DNA from: Dactylorhiza incarnata
Lineage: Eukaryota > Streptophyta > Magnoliopsida > Asparagales > Orchidaceae
Direction of reading: 5' to 3'
DNA length: 64,000 bases
NCBI GenBank assembly: GCA_033032865.1
Contig: JAWHQI010000040.1
Coordinates: 11,763,001 to 11,827,000, forward strand
The notes beneath the pieces are model-generated. The model was not told where the DNA came from. It saw only the letters and a program-made list of their open reading frames with translations, and did not search any database. Positions 22,602 through 33,579 of the stretch are shown here, in pieces. The position numbers and the translations under genes are program-made. Each line of letters opens with the position of its first letter. Position 1 is the first letter of the stretch.

Positions 22602-22607
22602 AAAATT

Positions 22608-23081
22608 TGATGCGGCTACGACAAGAGTTCCGATGTCGTCAAGTAATAATAAAATATAGAGTTACCACCGAGTATCAATCTAACGTGGAACACGACGAGA
22701 TGAAGTTTTCTTATGAGAAAGACTTGAGATTGAAATCTTCTCGTCGGTGTTTTGACGGGGTTTTTGAGTGTGATTACTACTAAAGCAATAAAAGAAAAAT
22801 AATTTTACTATGTGGTCCGCCTTCACCGCTTTGCTCCTCAACGGGTCACCTTCCTCCGCTTCGCACACATTGGATAATGCAAATGCAATGGAAAACCTTG
22901 CAACTTTGATGGCTCGCGTCTAGCTCAATGACACCACAGTCTAGCTCACAACCACAAGTCCACAATCGCAAATCCACAATCACAAATCCACAATATTATC
23001 ACTAGTAGAAAAAAATAACATATATATACCATCCACAATAGAGAATGTGCATATGAACACTCAAACCCAATGGTCAAATTA
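22608..23081 (-). repeat. Candidate 5' LTR of element E, part 1
   Basis: Non-coding sequence next to the tRNA-Asp-type primer site, interrupted at 23081 by element C and resuming at 44162. The far end of the LTR could not be located. Confidence 0.45.
23077..23081. repeat. Target-site duplication of element C (AATTA)
   Basis: AATTA at 23077-23081 and again at 44162-44166, just outside TGTAAGACC... and ...GATGTTACA. Confidence 0.88.
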
Positions 23082-26000
23082 TGTAAGACCCCATTTTTTC
23101 CTTCAAAACCTGGGTCTTATGCCCAGAACCGCCGCTTTGCGGTGACACCAACACATGGGAAGATCGACACTACAAAGCGCCGATCCTGCCAGCCATATCG
23201 ATCATAGAAGAAGAAAACTATAAACGAACAATAGAAGTTCGAGTCCACAAATCACATGCTTTGTATATAAATGTCCACATGGTATAACTGAAATAGTAAA
23301 GTTACAATAATAAAGGGCTCATGCCCTGTACATCATGTCCTCACTACAAGATCACTCGCAAAAGCTAACTACTAATCACTCACTGATCCTGAAACTTGTT
23401 CTCTTGTACTAGACTGGCCCGCCTCCGTTTGCACCGCCCTCTGGTGTTGTTGCATCTCCTCGAACCCCTAAAATGATATGGTCCACCCACCATTAGACAA
23501 AAAGACTAAGCCTTATGTTCCCCTCCCCACCCCCAATGGCTCCTAGGCATCGTATGGGAGGATGAAGTGGAGGACAGCAAGGGGTATAAAACAAAGCAGA
23601 TGATGGCGGATCTTGTCTACAGGAAATGTCTACAACTACACATGGGTATATAAATAATTGAAGCAGTAATATAAAGCATGGTAAAGAGCAATTAAAGAAT
23701 AATAAGTAAAGCAGGTTCATAATAGAAAAGTAACCATTGGTTTATAGTAATGCACATACAAACCTATAAACCAAGGGATCGTTTAGCAAGGCCTATCATA
23801 TAAAAATTCCTATAACCAATTTATACGATAGGGGGTAGGGGTTGAAATGCAATGTTTATGCCAAGACATACAGAGTTATGCAGTTTATACTATGTTCACA
23901 CAAGTGCAACTCACACACATCTACTCTATACGCACAGACCTTTAGTTCCCCCTTTTTGGAGCTAGCAAGACTCCCAGGATACTCCCGTAATGGAAAACGG
24001 AAGTGGTGGGTTGGGCCTCGCCCACCTCTAGGTTAGTATTCACACTACCTAACCTAGACCTATCATACGTCTCAATGCAAAATCGCGGAGCATCTGCGTA
24101 CTCTTACTGGCTGGACCACCAGCCTATCATGGCTAAGTGCAAATTCCACACTTGCCGAGTCAACGTATTGACGTCGGTGTGAACGACCGCCGAATACCAA
24201 AGACCCACCACCTTTATGCACATGCAAACATGTTTACCATCTATCTCCGAGTCATAAGCTCACCGAGCTAACCCGCCCATCACAATAACCTTCCGAGCCA
24301 CCGACTCGCCGGACCAACCCGTCCGCACCAACAAGCATTACTGAGTCACAAGCTCACCAGACTATTTAGTCTGCTGCTACAACCACCGAGCCTACTACTC
24401 GTTAGACCAAACTAACTAACCTCCCATAACCATGGGGTGTGGGTGTGGGCATTATTAAGTTAGTCTTGTACATCAACTTATCCCTACAATTTATGGTTAG
24501 TCTTGGACTTCCCGAGGATTACCATGTAAGGGGCTCGCTACAGTACTAGGAACTATAATGGGATGACACCGCAAAGCTCCCTTTCCAAGGCATTTAATGT
24601 TATTTGTAACTACTCGTAAGAATACCCTTCTTGTCATTACATTCAAATTACCCTAAGTACTTTATGACCCTCTGAGGGGAAAGGCGATCTTTCATCGGTC
24701 CCGGACACAACCTTACCTCTTAGCTTATCGGGTACACCCAACATATAGATTCCTTTTGGTGACCTCACATCTTCTCAACCAGTCCAAGTACATACTATAC
24801 CTTCCATTCTCACCTAATGATCCACAAATTACTCAAGTTTTACCGTTTTACTATACGCAGACCAAATGAGTTACATGAGTTGCATAAGAGGAGGTACTCC
24901 AAATATTCATCCAACTGACTCAAGATTATTACTGGGAGTCTATCATGATATTCCAAGACAAAATCCAGAGGATCATATTTTTCCTTATTTAATTTGGCAT
25001 TATTATAATTTCTCCAACATTGGCCAAGTAGGAAATTGAACAAGAAGTGTAAGATCTTCTTATGATATGACCCCCATAAAATTATGGAAAATCTATGATG
25101 TCAAAATAACAGTAAATAAAGAATATCACAATTTTGCAGTAAGGGGTTGGCCTCTAATTATAATATTGAATAATTACCCCAAATTAGAAATTTACGAATG
25201 AATCACCAAAAATACTTGTCCAAAAAATACGGGAAAATTACCAGACCTTTATATAAATCAGAAAATTCTACTAACTAAATTTCAGAATTTATAAGAACTA
25301 ATTAGTCACATAAATATATATTCCAAGTAAACCCATACTAGGGATAATTGTGAAGTAACCTACTGATAACTAATTCCAAAAATTATACAAAATTTCACAA
25401 AGCTCTCTAATGTTCTAAAATGTCCTACCACCAAGTTTCATAATTTTCCAGAGGGTATTTGGTTCTCAATTATTTAATATATTCCTAAGACAAAATAGAC
25501 GACTTCTGAATGAAGTACTAATTAAACTAATACAATAATTACACAAAAATTACCATAGGTCTATATCATGATTTTATGCAACCTACCAAACTTTCATCAA
25601 CATCCAAGATGATTTGAGCATGTAAATTTCTCTTACAAGAAGGTTCCCTGATATGGTTATAACCTAAATTAGAGGGGATAAGTGTTCCTAAAATTCTCAT
25701 AAATTTTCTTAGGGAATATTTGCACCCTATGAATTTATCTACCAAGTTTCATGACCATCCTAGGATATATGCCCCTATGTCCTTCACAAGGCTTAAAGTG
25801 CAACCCTAAGATTAAAACTAGGGCCCTAGGGCATATCCACCCCAAATTAATCATGGGGTTATCTTATGTGATCCTAAACCAGTGGCCAAAGTTTCATAAC
25901 ACTTGGATGAGATTTGACCACCTAATTCCATCATGTGCACTTTTGATCTAGTTTAACCTAGTTTGACCAAACTTGGGTTAACCAATTACCCATCCACATC

Positions 26001-26984
26001 AGTCCCAATTGGGCTGAAATTTTTACCAGGCTCATATAATAACCCTAAGGAGCACCCACCAAAATTTGGAGGGGATTGAAGGTCATTAGACCCTATAATT
26101 AAATAATATATGAATTATTAAATTATTACAAAAACCTTAGAAAAATGTTCTCCTAAAATTTCATCTATGGATATGTTAAGGTTGTAGGTACAAATAACCT
26201 AGTTTTCATTTTTCAAGTCAATATCATTTGTCAATCAAAAGTTATTCAAGAAATGGTGGCTGTCCTACACTAGGGATCAGTCCCACCAAAATGGACCTAT
26301 AGGGAGCTACAGAGCTCCTTTTGGGCTGAAATCAATTTTCTATTAAAGTAGACTCCAAGGGCAACAACTTTGTTGTGGAGCACTTTTTCTGTAGAGGTAT
26401 TTAAGTATTTTAAATAAATTAATCTATGTACAGCAAAATATGTGACAAAAAATACAATTCCATATGGATTTATACTACATGATCCAGCACAAATCCTGAA
26501 GCAAATCAGATGGCAGCTGGTCATCTTCCTCTTCCAGCCAAGGGTGGAGATTTACCCAACCTGTAGTCCTTTTATCTTGGTTTTCCCGGCCACCCATGCC
26601 CCTCCCCGGCCGGCCAATGTCACAACCATCTTCCTTGAGGTTGTGGTCTGCGACGGTAGGTCTTGGCCGGCCGGTGGTGGCCGGAACCGGTGGTTTAGGC
26701 AAGAAGAAAATCTCCAAAAAATGGAGATTTCGGCCATTTGGATTGGGGACCAATTGACCCCAATCCTTGCCAAATTTAGATGTAGATCAATCCATAGGAG
26801 AAGAGGAGAAGAACCAGACCTTCTTGGAGCCTTGAAGCCTTGCCAAATCCCTTCCATGCCATGGCCGATCCTAAGTTTTGGGGCCATTGCATCCTTCACA
26901 CCAGCAAGCTTGAAATCTTCAGGTGAGTGGGGGAAACTCATCCTCACATCCTTGTGAAGCTTTTTAAAGAGCCACTTGTGGAAA

Positions 26985-27015
<31 letters not shown>
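26985..27015. repeat. 31-base G homopolymer
   Basis: A run of 31 G. The equivalent place in the other LTR of C (43204-43215) is only GGAAGGGGGAGGGG. This is a recent slippage expansion or a sequencing artefact. It creates a poly-proline run in the minus-strand frame at 26552-27190. Confidence 0.85.
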
Positions 27016-27016
<1 letters not shown>

Positions 27017-27271
27017 GAAACCTCCAATTTCACCATTAATGGCAATTAAGAATTTTGGCCAAAACTTAAATTCCATTAAATCAGCCCTTGGGTGGCCATC
27101 CTTGGCTATGAAACTCCTCAAAACTAATGAGGGAGAAGGTACAAAGCCATTGGAGATGAAGAGGGGAGGCCATTGGCCTCCCATGACCATTAATGGCCTT
27201 CTCTCTCTCTTTCTCTCTCTTCAAAATTGGGGAAATTGCACTTTCTCTCTCGTACTCATAATTTCTAGAAC

Positions 27272-27278
27272 TTATATG
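27272..27278 (-). promoter_or_regulatory. Possible TATA box of LTR C
   Basis: Minus-strand CATATAAG, followed downstream by GA-rich sequence. In the right (5') LTR the same place (about 43470) reads GAGATAATTT, so the box is damaged in the LTR that would drive the element. Confidence 0.4.
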
Positions 27279-27374
27279 GCCCCTTGAGTAGATATAAGGC
27301 CCATGAAGCTATTGAGCCACTCCAATTGGGTCTAGCCCAAGTGGATTGGGCTTGATTAGGTTAAAATATGTTAT

Positions 27375-27795
27375 TTTGACCCAAATTTCGGGTGGAGTTG
27401 ACTTTGGTAAATTTGACCATTTGGGTTGACCCCCATGGGTGGATTATGACCCATTGGCCTCCCTTAAGGGTTAGGAAGGTCTAGGTAGGGTCAATTTGGC
27501 AAAGTGGAGGCCAATTGACCCACAATAGGGCATTTTGACCAAAATAGGGCTAGAGTTGACTTTGGTCAAATTGGCCAAATTGGTGGCCCCATGATGGGGT
27601 GTTTTAGTCAATTGGGTCCCTAATATCCTTATAAGGGTAGGTTCAAGGTGAATTTGGCATGGTGGAGGCCAATTGACCATAATTAGGCTACTTTGACCAA
27701 TTTAATGTTAAGGTTGATTGTGGTCAACTTGACCACTTTGGTTGACCCCAATGGGTCCTTAGTGCTCTAAGGGGACCCCTAAAGGGTTAGGTATG
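27375..27795. promoter_or_regulatory. TTGAC (W-box-like) cluster in U3 of LTR C
   Basis: About eleven TTGAC and several GTCAA cores, many as TTGACC, occur in about 420 bp immediately upstream (minus sense) of the TATA-like site. TTGAC(C/T) is the core bound by plant WRKY factors. The partner LTR keeps most of them at 43560-43985, with a small internal rearrangement. Confidence 0.6.
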
Positions 27796-27995
27796 TTTTG
27801 GTGGGGTCAAAGGTTCAAGGTAAGGCCCTTAAGTCCAACCATATGCTTATTAACTAAAAATTGCTATTTGCAGACCAAGGTGGTTTCCTCCTTCCTTCTT
27901 AAGCTTTTATGCTCCCTTTGTGCTTCTTATGGTTTTGTCATGCCCTAGTCATGACAAAACCATCCTATGGGTCTAGTTATTTGGGGGATGTTACA

Positions 27996-28084
27996 AATCC
28001 CAATTAACAAAAAAATAATTTCGTCCTCGAAATTCAGATTAGGCCTGCGGGGTTTCTACAGCAAGCGATTGTATGTAACATCCC
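27996..28084 (-). other. 3' end of internal region of C
   Basis: Minus-strand TTTCGAGGACGAAATTATTT lies near the 3' LTR. A TTTCGAGGACGAAAT block just before the polypurine tract is typical of Del/Tekay-like gypsy elements. A good polypurine tract is no longer visible. Confidence 0.5.
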
Positions 28085-28440
28085 TTAAGAATTGAAGTTA
28101 TTCCTGACTCGAGGAGCACCAACTATCTCTGCCACACCAGTTCTAGTGGCTCTTAGGTGTGCTCCTCCTGTCCATAATTTTACCATATGACTTTTACCTA
28201 CGGAACCTTCTTGCGTTGCAAGACTCGCACCGTCGTATCGTCTATCCGGGTCAGCTCCAGGTGAATCAAACAATCGGAGGCTACCGGGCCATCTATAGTA
28301 GAAATCCAATGCTCCATCCATAGTAGAGCTCTCCTAAAGGAGGATACATGGAAGACGTCGTGCAATCTTGATAACTCCGGTGGCAGCTCTAGTCTATAAG
28401 CCAATGGGCTGATCCACTCCAGGATCTTGTAGAGCCCCAT
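28085..28440 (-). pseudogene. pol: Element C pol remnant: integrase C-terminal end
   Basis: A minus-strand frame reads GLYKILEWISPLAYRLELPP and then LHDVFHVSSFRRAL, the typical gypsy 'GPYEI...AYRLELPP...HVSMLRK' segment after the integrase core. A second part (LIHLELTRIDDTTVRVLQRK) matches the linker before a chromodomain. Upstream traces (KKLSLR just before it) continue the family pattern but are broken. No catalytic domain remains. Confidence 0.7.
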
Positions 28441-30820
28441 CTATCTCAGACTGAGCTTCTTCTGCCTGCAAACCGGTGAGACTCTCTGCATCAGAATTAT
28501 CTTTAGGGACACCCGATATCCAACTTGGAACACTACTGCATGATACTACGCATCATAATACCAGACCTGGTTGCTCTGGGCCCCGGCATCCTAACTCGAA
28601 TCAGTCACACCTGGGCATTTAGATTCTCCACAAATTCTGAGCCAAGTGCCTTGGGATCCTCATCCTGGATCCAAGATAGTGGAGTCATGCGCCTCTGTAC
28701 CTTTGAGGGTGGAAATATGTGATGAACGTCAACCAAGAGCCCAGATGAGCCTGGACTTATCTTCACTCTTTGGACATAAACTGTTCATCCCGATCTGACA
28801 TGATCGTCCTGGTCACACCATAATAATGGACAAACTGCTCAATAAATCCCATCAAACACCAACGAGAGAGTCCTTCCAGCCTAGGGTGACCCTAGCTACC
28901 TTGGTTAATCTATCCTCGATGTTCCAAATAAAACTATGTTCGGAGTGGTAACCTGTTTGTGAAATCCATAGTTATGTACTCGAACTCCACTCTAACACAG
29001 GCAGTGACAATGGTAGTTCCCCAAAGACTCTTGCACTTGGCCTTCACCAGTCAACAGATCTCACCATGCATCACAAAACCTATGACGTCTTTCTTTATTT
29101 CAGGAAACTACATGCTCTAAAAAAACATTTTTCCGGTGACTAAAGCTCTTGTTTGTGTGGGTAGGTGACGTCTCGATAAAGTTTTCTCCACACGTTAAGA
29201 TTCTTACTCCTTCAAGTATGTCCGAGTAATCAATCCACTCCACTCTACAATTTATCAAGTTCTTACCATTGGTGGAACTGATCAAATCATCGGGCATCCC
29301 AATCATCCTCAAATTTTAAGGTGGTGCACTTGTGAACCTTATGAGTATATGTTAACCAATCTTTATTAGTATCCATGTTTGTAAGATGGCTCCCAATCAT
29401 TTTTCAGGTGGAGTTTGATTCATAAGGTATACGGGTAAAATCTTTTGAAACCCTAAGATTTTTCACAAATCAATTTCATCAAGGAAATATCATCACGTTT
29501 ATTTCACCAAATTCCTATCACTTCCACATATGCTAATCTTAATCACTTTCGGATGGTCCAAAGTAAGATAATCTAAGATCTTTCTTATCATAGTAAACTC
29601 AAACACTATATTCTAATTACAATAAGTTATCGTCTAAGATCTCTGGTTATCCATTACCATAGCTCCCAAGGTATAAGGGTTATTATTGTAGTTCAAATTT
29701 TCTACCATGATAGGGTGTGATTTTTAACAAATCATAAGTTGATCACTTCCGAATGCCCCAAACCTCAAGAACTGTTGGATAAAACTACAACTTGTAATAT
29801 CGAATTTCCGTCCTCAACTTCTAGACCAAGACATCGACATTCCTAAGTGATTAATCCTGGCGACTTTACATTTCCAATGATTCAACTAGGGTCAAGTTGT
29901 TGTTTGATCAATGATGTATATCCATTGTCCTGGTAATACTACGAATCATTATTCCAAACATACTGTTACACCATCTCATCTTTGTCCAAGTAACATTGAA
30001 TAAGATCAACTTCAAAATCATCATGCTCACGACACAGCACTTGCTAAATTAGATCTAAGGGATACCCAAGTCAGTAACCAATTCGCCCAATAAACAAATG
30101 GTAAGCCCCAATAAACAAAAGATAAGCCACTATCTAGTTTGGGCTAAGTATCTTTGATATCGCCATGTTATATTCCTCCCAAGTATGCAAACAATCCTTA
30201 GGGCACACAACCTTATACTTGGGGTTCTATCTTAAGACTTATTGGTACACTCCATGCTTTAGACTCTTCAAGGTACCCTTTTATGACAACCTTATCAAGG
30301 TCAACATGTGACCCAATCCCAAACGGGTCTCTTCTGAACTTGAATTCTCATCCGACCCTTGGTGTTTGTTGTGGTGGTTGTCTCAATGTAATCATGTCAC
30401 TGGTACGAGGGTTGAGTCTACAAGTCCCATGTCATTCTGCTTATGTGTCAATCTCTCTTTCTCTAGCCTCTTTGGGGTATCCTTGTACCTTTACCAATGT
30501 TATACCTACGGTCTATTTCAGACTGGGGCATAGTATAAATTGTCATGGTAAGTCACGTGTCCTAGTGGAGTTTAAATCTAACTCATTGACTAAAGGACTA
30601 TGTAAAGAGATCTTTGTAGCCGGAGGTATTCCCTGCAGGGGGCAGGGTTCGCCGCAGGCTACAAAAGAAAACTTGCCAAAAGATTCAGTTAAAAGTGGAC
30701 TTTTTCATGTGATTTCCTCCTATGGGCACACCATTGCTTCCGCTGCTTAGTTTGTCCTCAAAATAAACTCGTGCGGGGTGGCCCAGGTTTTGTGGACTTC
30801 TTTTCTTCGGATTGAGGTTC
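28441..30820. other. Internal region of C without recognisable genes
   Basis: About 2.4 kb in which I find no gag, protease, RT or integrase core. Open frames are short on both strands. The plus-strand one at 30283-30750 has no recognisable motif and opposite polarity to the element. This is decayed or replaced internal DNA. Confidence 0.55.
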
Positions 30821-30832
30821 TCTCTGATACCA
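30821..30832 (-). other. Primer binding site of element C
   Basis: Minus-strand TGGTATCAGAGA, three bases from the LTR end (30836). It is the tRNA-Met type and sets the orientation of C. Confidence 0.78.
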
Positions 30833-30835
30833 GTT

Positions 30836-31796
30836 TGTAAGACCCCATTTTTTTCCTTCAAAAACCCGGGTCGTATGCCGAGAATCGCCGCTTTGCGGTG
30901 ACACCAACACACGGGAAGGTCGTCACTACAAAGCGCCGATCCTGTCGGCCATATCGAGCACAGAAGAAGAAAAGTATAAATGAACAATAGAAGTTCAAGT
31001 CCACAAATTACATGATATATATATAAATGTCCACATGGTATAACTGAAACAACAAAGTTACAATAATAATGGGCTCATGCCCTGTACATCATGTCCTCAC
31101 TACAAGATCACTCACAGAAGCTAACTACTAATCACTCACTGATCCTGAAACTTGTGCTCTTGTACTAGACTGGCCCGCCTCCGTCTGCACCGGCCTCTGG
31201 TGCTGTTGCGTCTCCTCAATCCCCTAAAATGATATGGTCCACCGACCATTAGTCAAAAAGACTAAGCCTTATGTTCCCCACCCCACCCTCAATGGATCCT
31301 AGGCACCGTGTGGGAGGATGAAGAGGAGGACAGCAAGGGGTATAAAACAAAGCAGATGACAGCAGATCTTGTCTACAGGAAATGTCTACAACTACACATG
31401 GGTATATAAATAATTGAAGAAGTAATATAAATCATGGTAAAGAGAAAGTAAAGAATAGTAAGTAAAGCGGGTTCATAATAGAAAAGTAATCATTGGTTTA
31501 TAGGAATGCCCATACAAACCTATAGACCAAAGGGTCATTTAGCAAGGCCTATCATATAAAAAGTCCCATAACCAATTTATACGATATGGGTAGGGATTGA
31601 AATGCAATGCTTATGCCAAGACATGCAGAGTTATGCAGTTTATGCTAGGTTCACACAAGTGCAACTCACACACTTTGACTATATGCTCACATACCTTTAG
31701 TTCCGCCTTTTTGGAGCTAGCAAGACTCCCAGGATACTCTCGTAGTGGCAAACGGAAGCGGTGGGTTGGGCCTCGCCCACCTCTAGTGTAACACCC
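30836..31796 (-). repeat. 5' LTR of element C, first part
   Basis: Matches 23082-24037 of the left LTR. It is cut at CTCTAG by element D and resumes at 40240. Confidence 0.88.
31792..31796. repeat. Target-site duplication of element D (TCTAG)
   Basis: TCTAG at 31792-31796 and 40240-40244, outside TGTAACACCC and GGTGTTACA. The left LTR of C (24029-24036) shows the uninterrupted site. Confidence 0.92.
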
Positions 31797-33521
31797 TTCC
31801 AGTACGAATAATATAACAGTAGGTCCGGCCAGGACCCCACGCTATACTAACCATACTAGCTAGGCGTTAAAAGGAGATATACAGAAAAGAACTACACCAG
31901 AGTATACTAAACATAAGCGGAAGCATAAAGATTTAACATTTCTTTTAGAATATTCCACTATCACAGGAATGAAACAATAAAGTGTAGAGTTACGGCCTTA
32001 AGGCCTTACTTTCCAAAAAGTACAAAACTCCAAAAACATACTTCGGCACGCAGGCCGGCAATACCTGAAAAGCAGAAAAGAGGCTGGCCTTCGAGGGCCA
32101 ACACAGCAAAAGGACCACCACCCGCTATTTCCCGCTTGGCTCACTTGCACCTGCAACAACGATCCACCAAAACGTGGCAAACAGGTAACCGGTCAGCTAA
32201 AGCTGACAAAAATTATAACTACTCCACCCCTAAAGCCAGGGTGGTGGTACTCCTTCCCTGCAGGCATACAGTATAGGCATAGATTGTCAAGGTACATTCA
32301 AACACCACATGTACAAGCAATCAACACCAACGTGGGCACGCACGGCCACACATTTCGTGCTCTCAAGGCACTCTCACGGTGTACTCTCCGAGCTACACCT
32401 AACAACTCCTTAAATAAAGAGTTCGCATGAGCTTTGACCGTCAAGACTAGCTTGCCTTACGGACCAATCCCAACATCATACGGTGCACCGAGGAGCTACC
32501 TCTTCTCTGATTCGGTATGGGAGCGGGTTCGGTTCAGCTTTGCCCGCGCTCAAATCATCAGAATCAATCGTCGCGACGCGGGTACAGCTTCACCTCGGTT
32601 TCACACCCCCCACAACCAGTTCCCTGGGAGCTACCGCCGGCGCTAGCACTAGCATCGGGCAGTAGTGGCAGATCTCCGAATCCACCCACAACTTCGGGTA
32701 TTTCCTGGAGGTTACTTCCAGGACTCCATGCAGTACTCTAATGTACACAGAACCCGCAAAATAGCGCAAACAAAACACTCCATCTTCTCCGGCATAATTA
32801 ATCACTATAACCATCACCAATCCAGACCAACCTGTCTGAATGGGTTTCACACATAATGCATATATCCGTACTACGATTCCGGATGCTAATGCAAGCAACC
32901 AAAGGGGATCCAAACGATCAACCCACTGGAAAACTCCCTTTTCTCCACCAATCGGTGGGGGATTTTCCATGCAAACATGCCATAAAAAGGAGGACTTCAC
33001 TTGTGCAAGTAGAAGATTGTTACCCTTGTCGTTTTCTTGTTCACCATGAGAATCCAAGATTCTAAACGGATGAAAAGGACCGCATCGGGCTGCTCTCCGT
33101 GGATCTGTAAATGGCTCGCGATTTGGAGCTTCGGAGCTCCGTCAATGATGGAAGACACCTTCTTCTTCCTCCTTGGCTTTCCTCTTTCTCATGCTTGAAG
33201 AGAGATAAGACTTTAGAAATAAAGAGAATATCTCCTCTGGTCAAGGTTAAGAAATCCCAGATTAAACCCCATCCATCGGATCAAAGAACATAAGGATTTG
33301 ATGGCCACGATTTCAGATCACGGATCTGTATCGCGCGCTAGCGTCGGCGCTAGCACTAGCGCCTGCGCTAGCTTCCGTCTCGACGGCTAGCGTATGCCGA
33401 CACTTAGAGCTTCCATCTCGACGGTTAGCAACCGTCGAGATGGCTAGCGCCAGGCGGTAGCACTACCGCCTGCGCTAGCTCCCAGCAGCCCAATTCTGCT
33501 TCAAAGTTTTGGGGTGTTACA
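31797..33521 (-). repeat. 3' LTR of element D
   Basis: Plus-strand ends TGTAACACCCTTCC ... GGGGTGTTACA. It contains GCTASCGCC-type modules at 32634-32652, 33336-33395 and 33443-33479, the last two close to the U3 start. Confidence 0.92.
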
Positions 33522-33538
33522 ACTCCACCCCCCTTAAC
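33522..33538 (-). other. Polypurine tract of element D
   Basis: Minus-strand GTTAAGGGGGGTGGAGT abuts the LTR start (TGTAACACCC). Confidence 0.85.
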
Positions 33539-33579
33539 AGAATTTCGGCCTGAAATTTCGAAAATAGAAAGGTACAAAA

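Larger units (their letters stand above)
23082..27995 (-). repeat. 3' LTR of element C (4.9 kb, uninterrupted)
   Basis: Plus-strand ends TGTAAGACCCC ... GGGGGATGTTACA. It aligns with 30836-31796 plus 40240-44161. In its own orientation U3 is at the high-coordinate end: a TTGAC cluster (27375-27795), a TATA-like sequence (27272-27278), a CT/GA-rich stretch (27197-27222), then over 4 kb of R/U5. It holds a 31-G tract at 26985-27015 that is short in the partner LTR. The central 24060-26400 is AT-rich with no gene. Confidence 0.9.

Noticed and set aside
26442..26957. 171-codon plus-strand frame in LTR C
   Set aside because: Opposite to the element's direction, not kept in the partner LTR, and no motif.
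30283..30750. 155-codon plus-strand frame in the internal region of C
   Set aside because: Antisense to the element with no recognisable domain. It is likely chance in decayed DNA.
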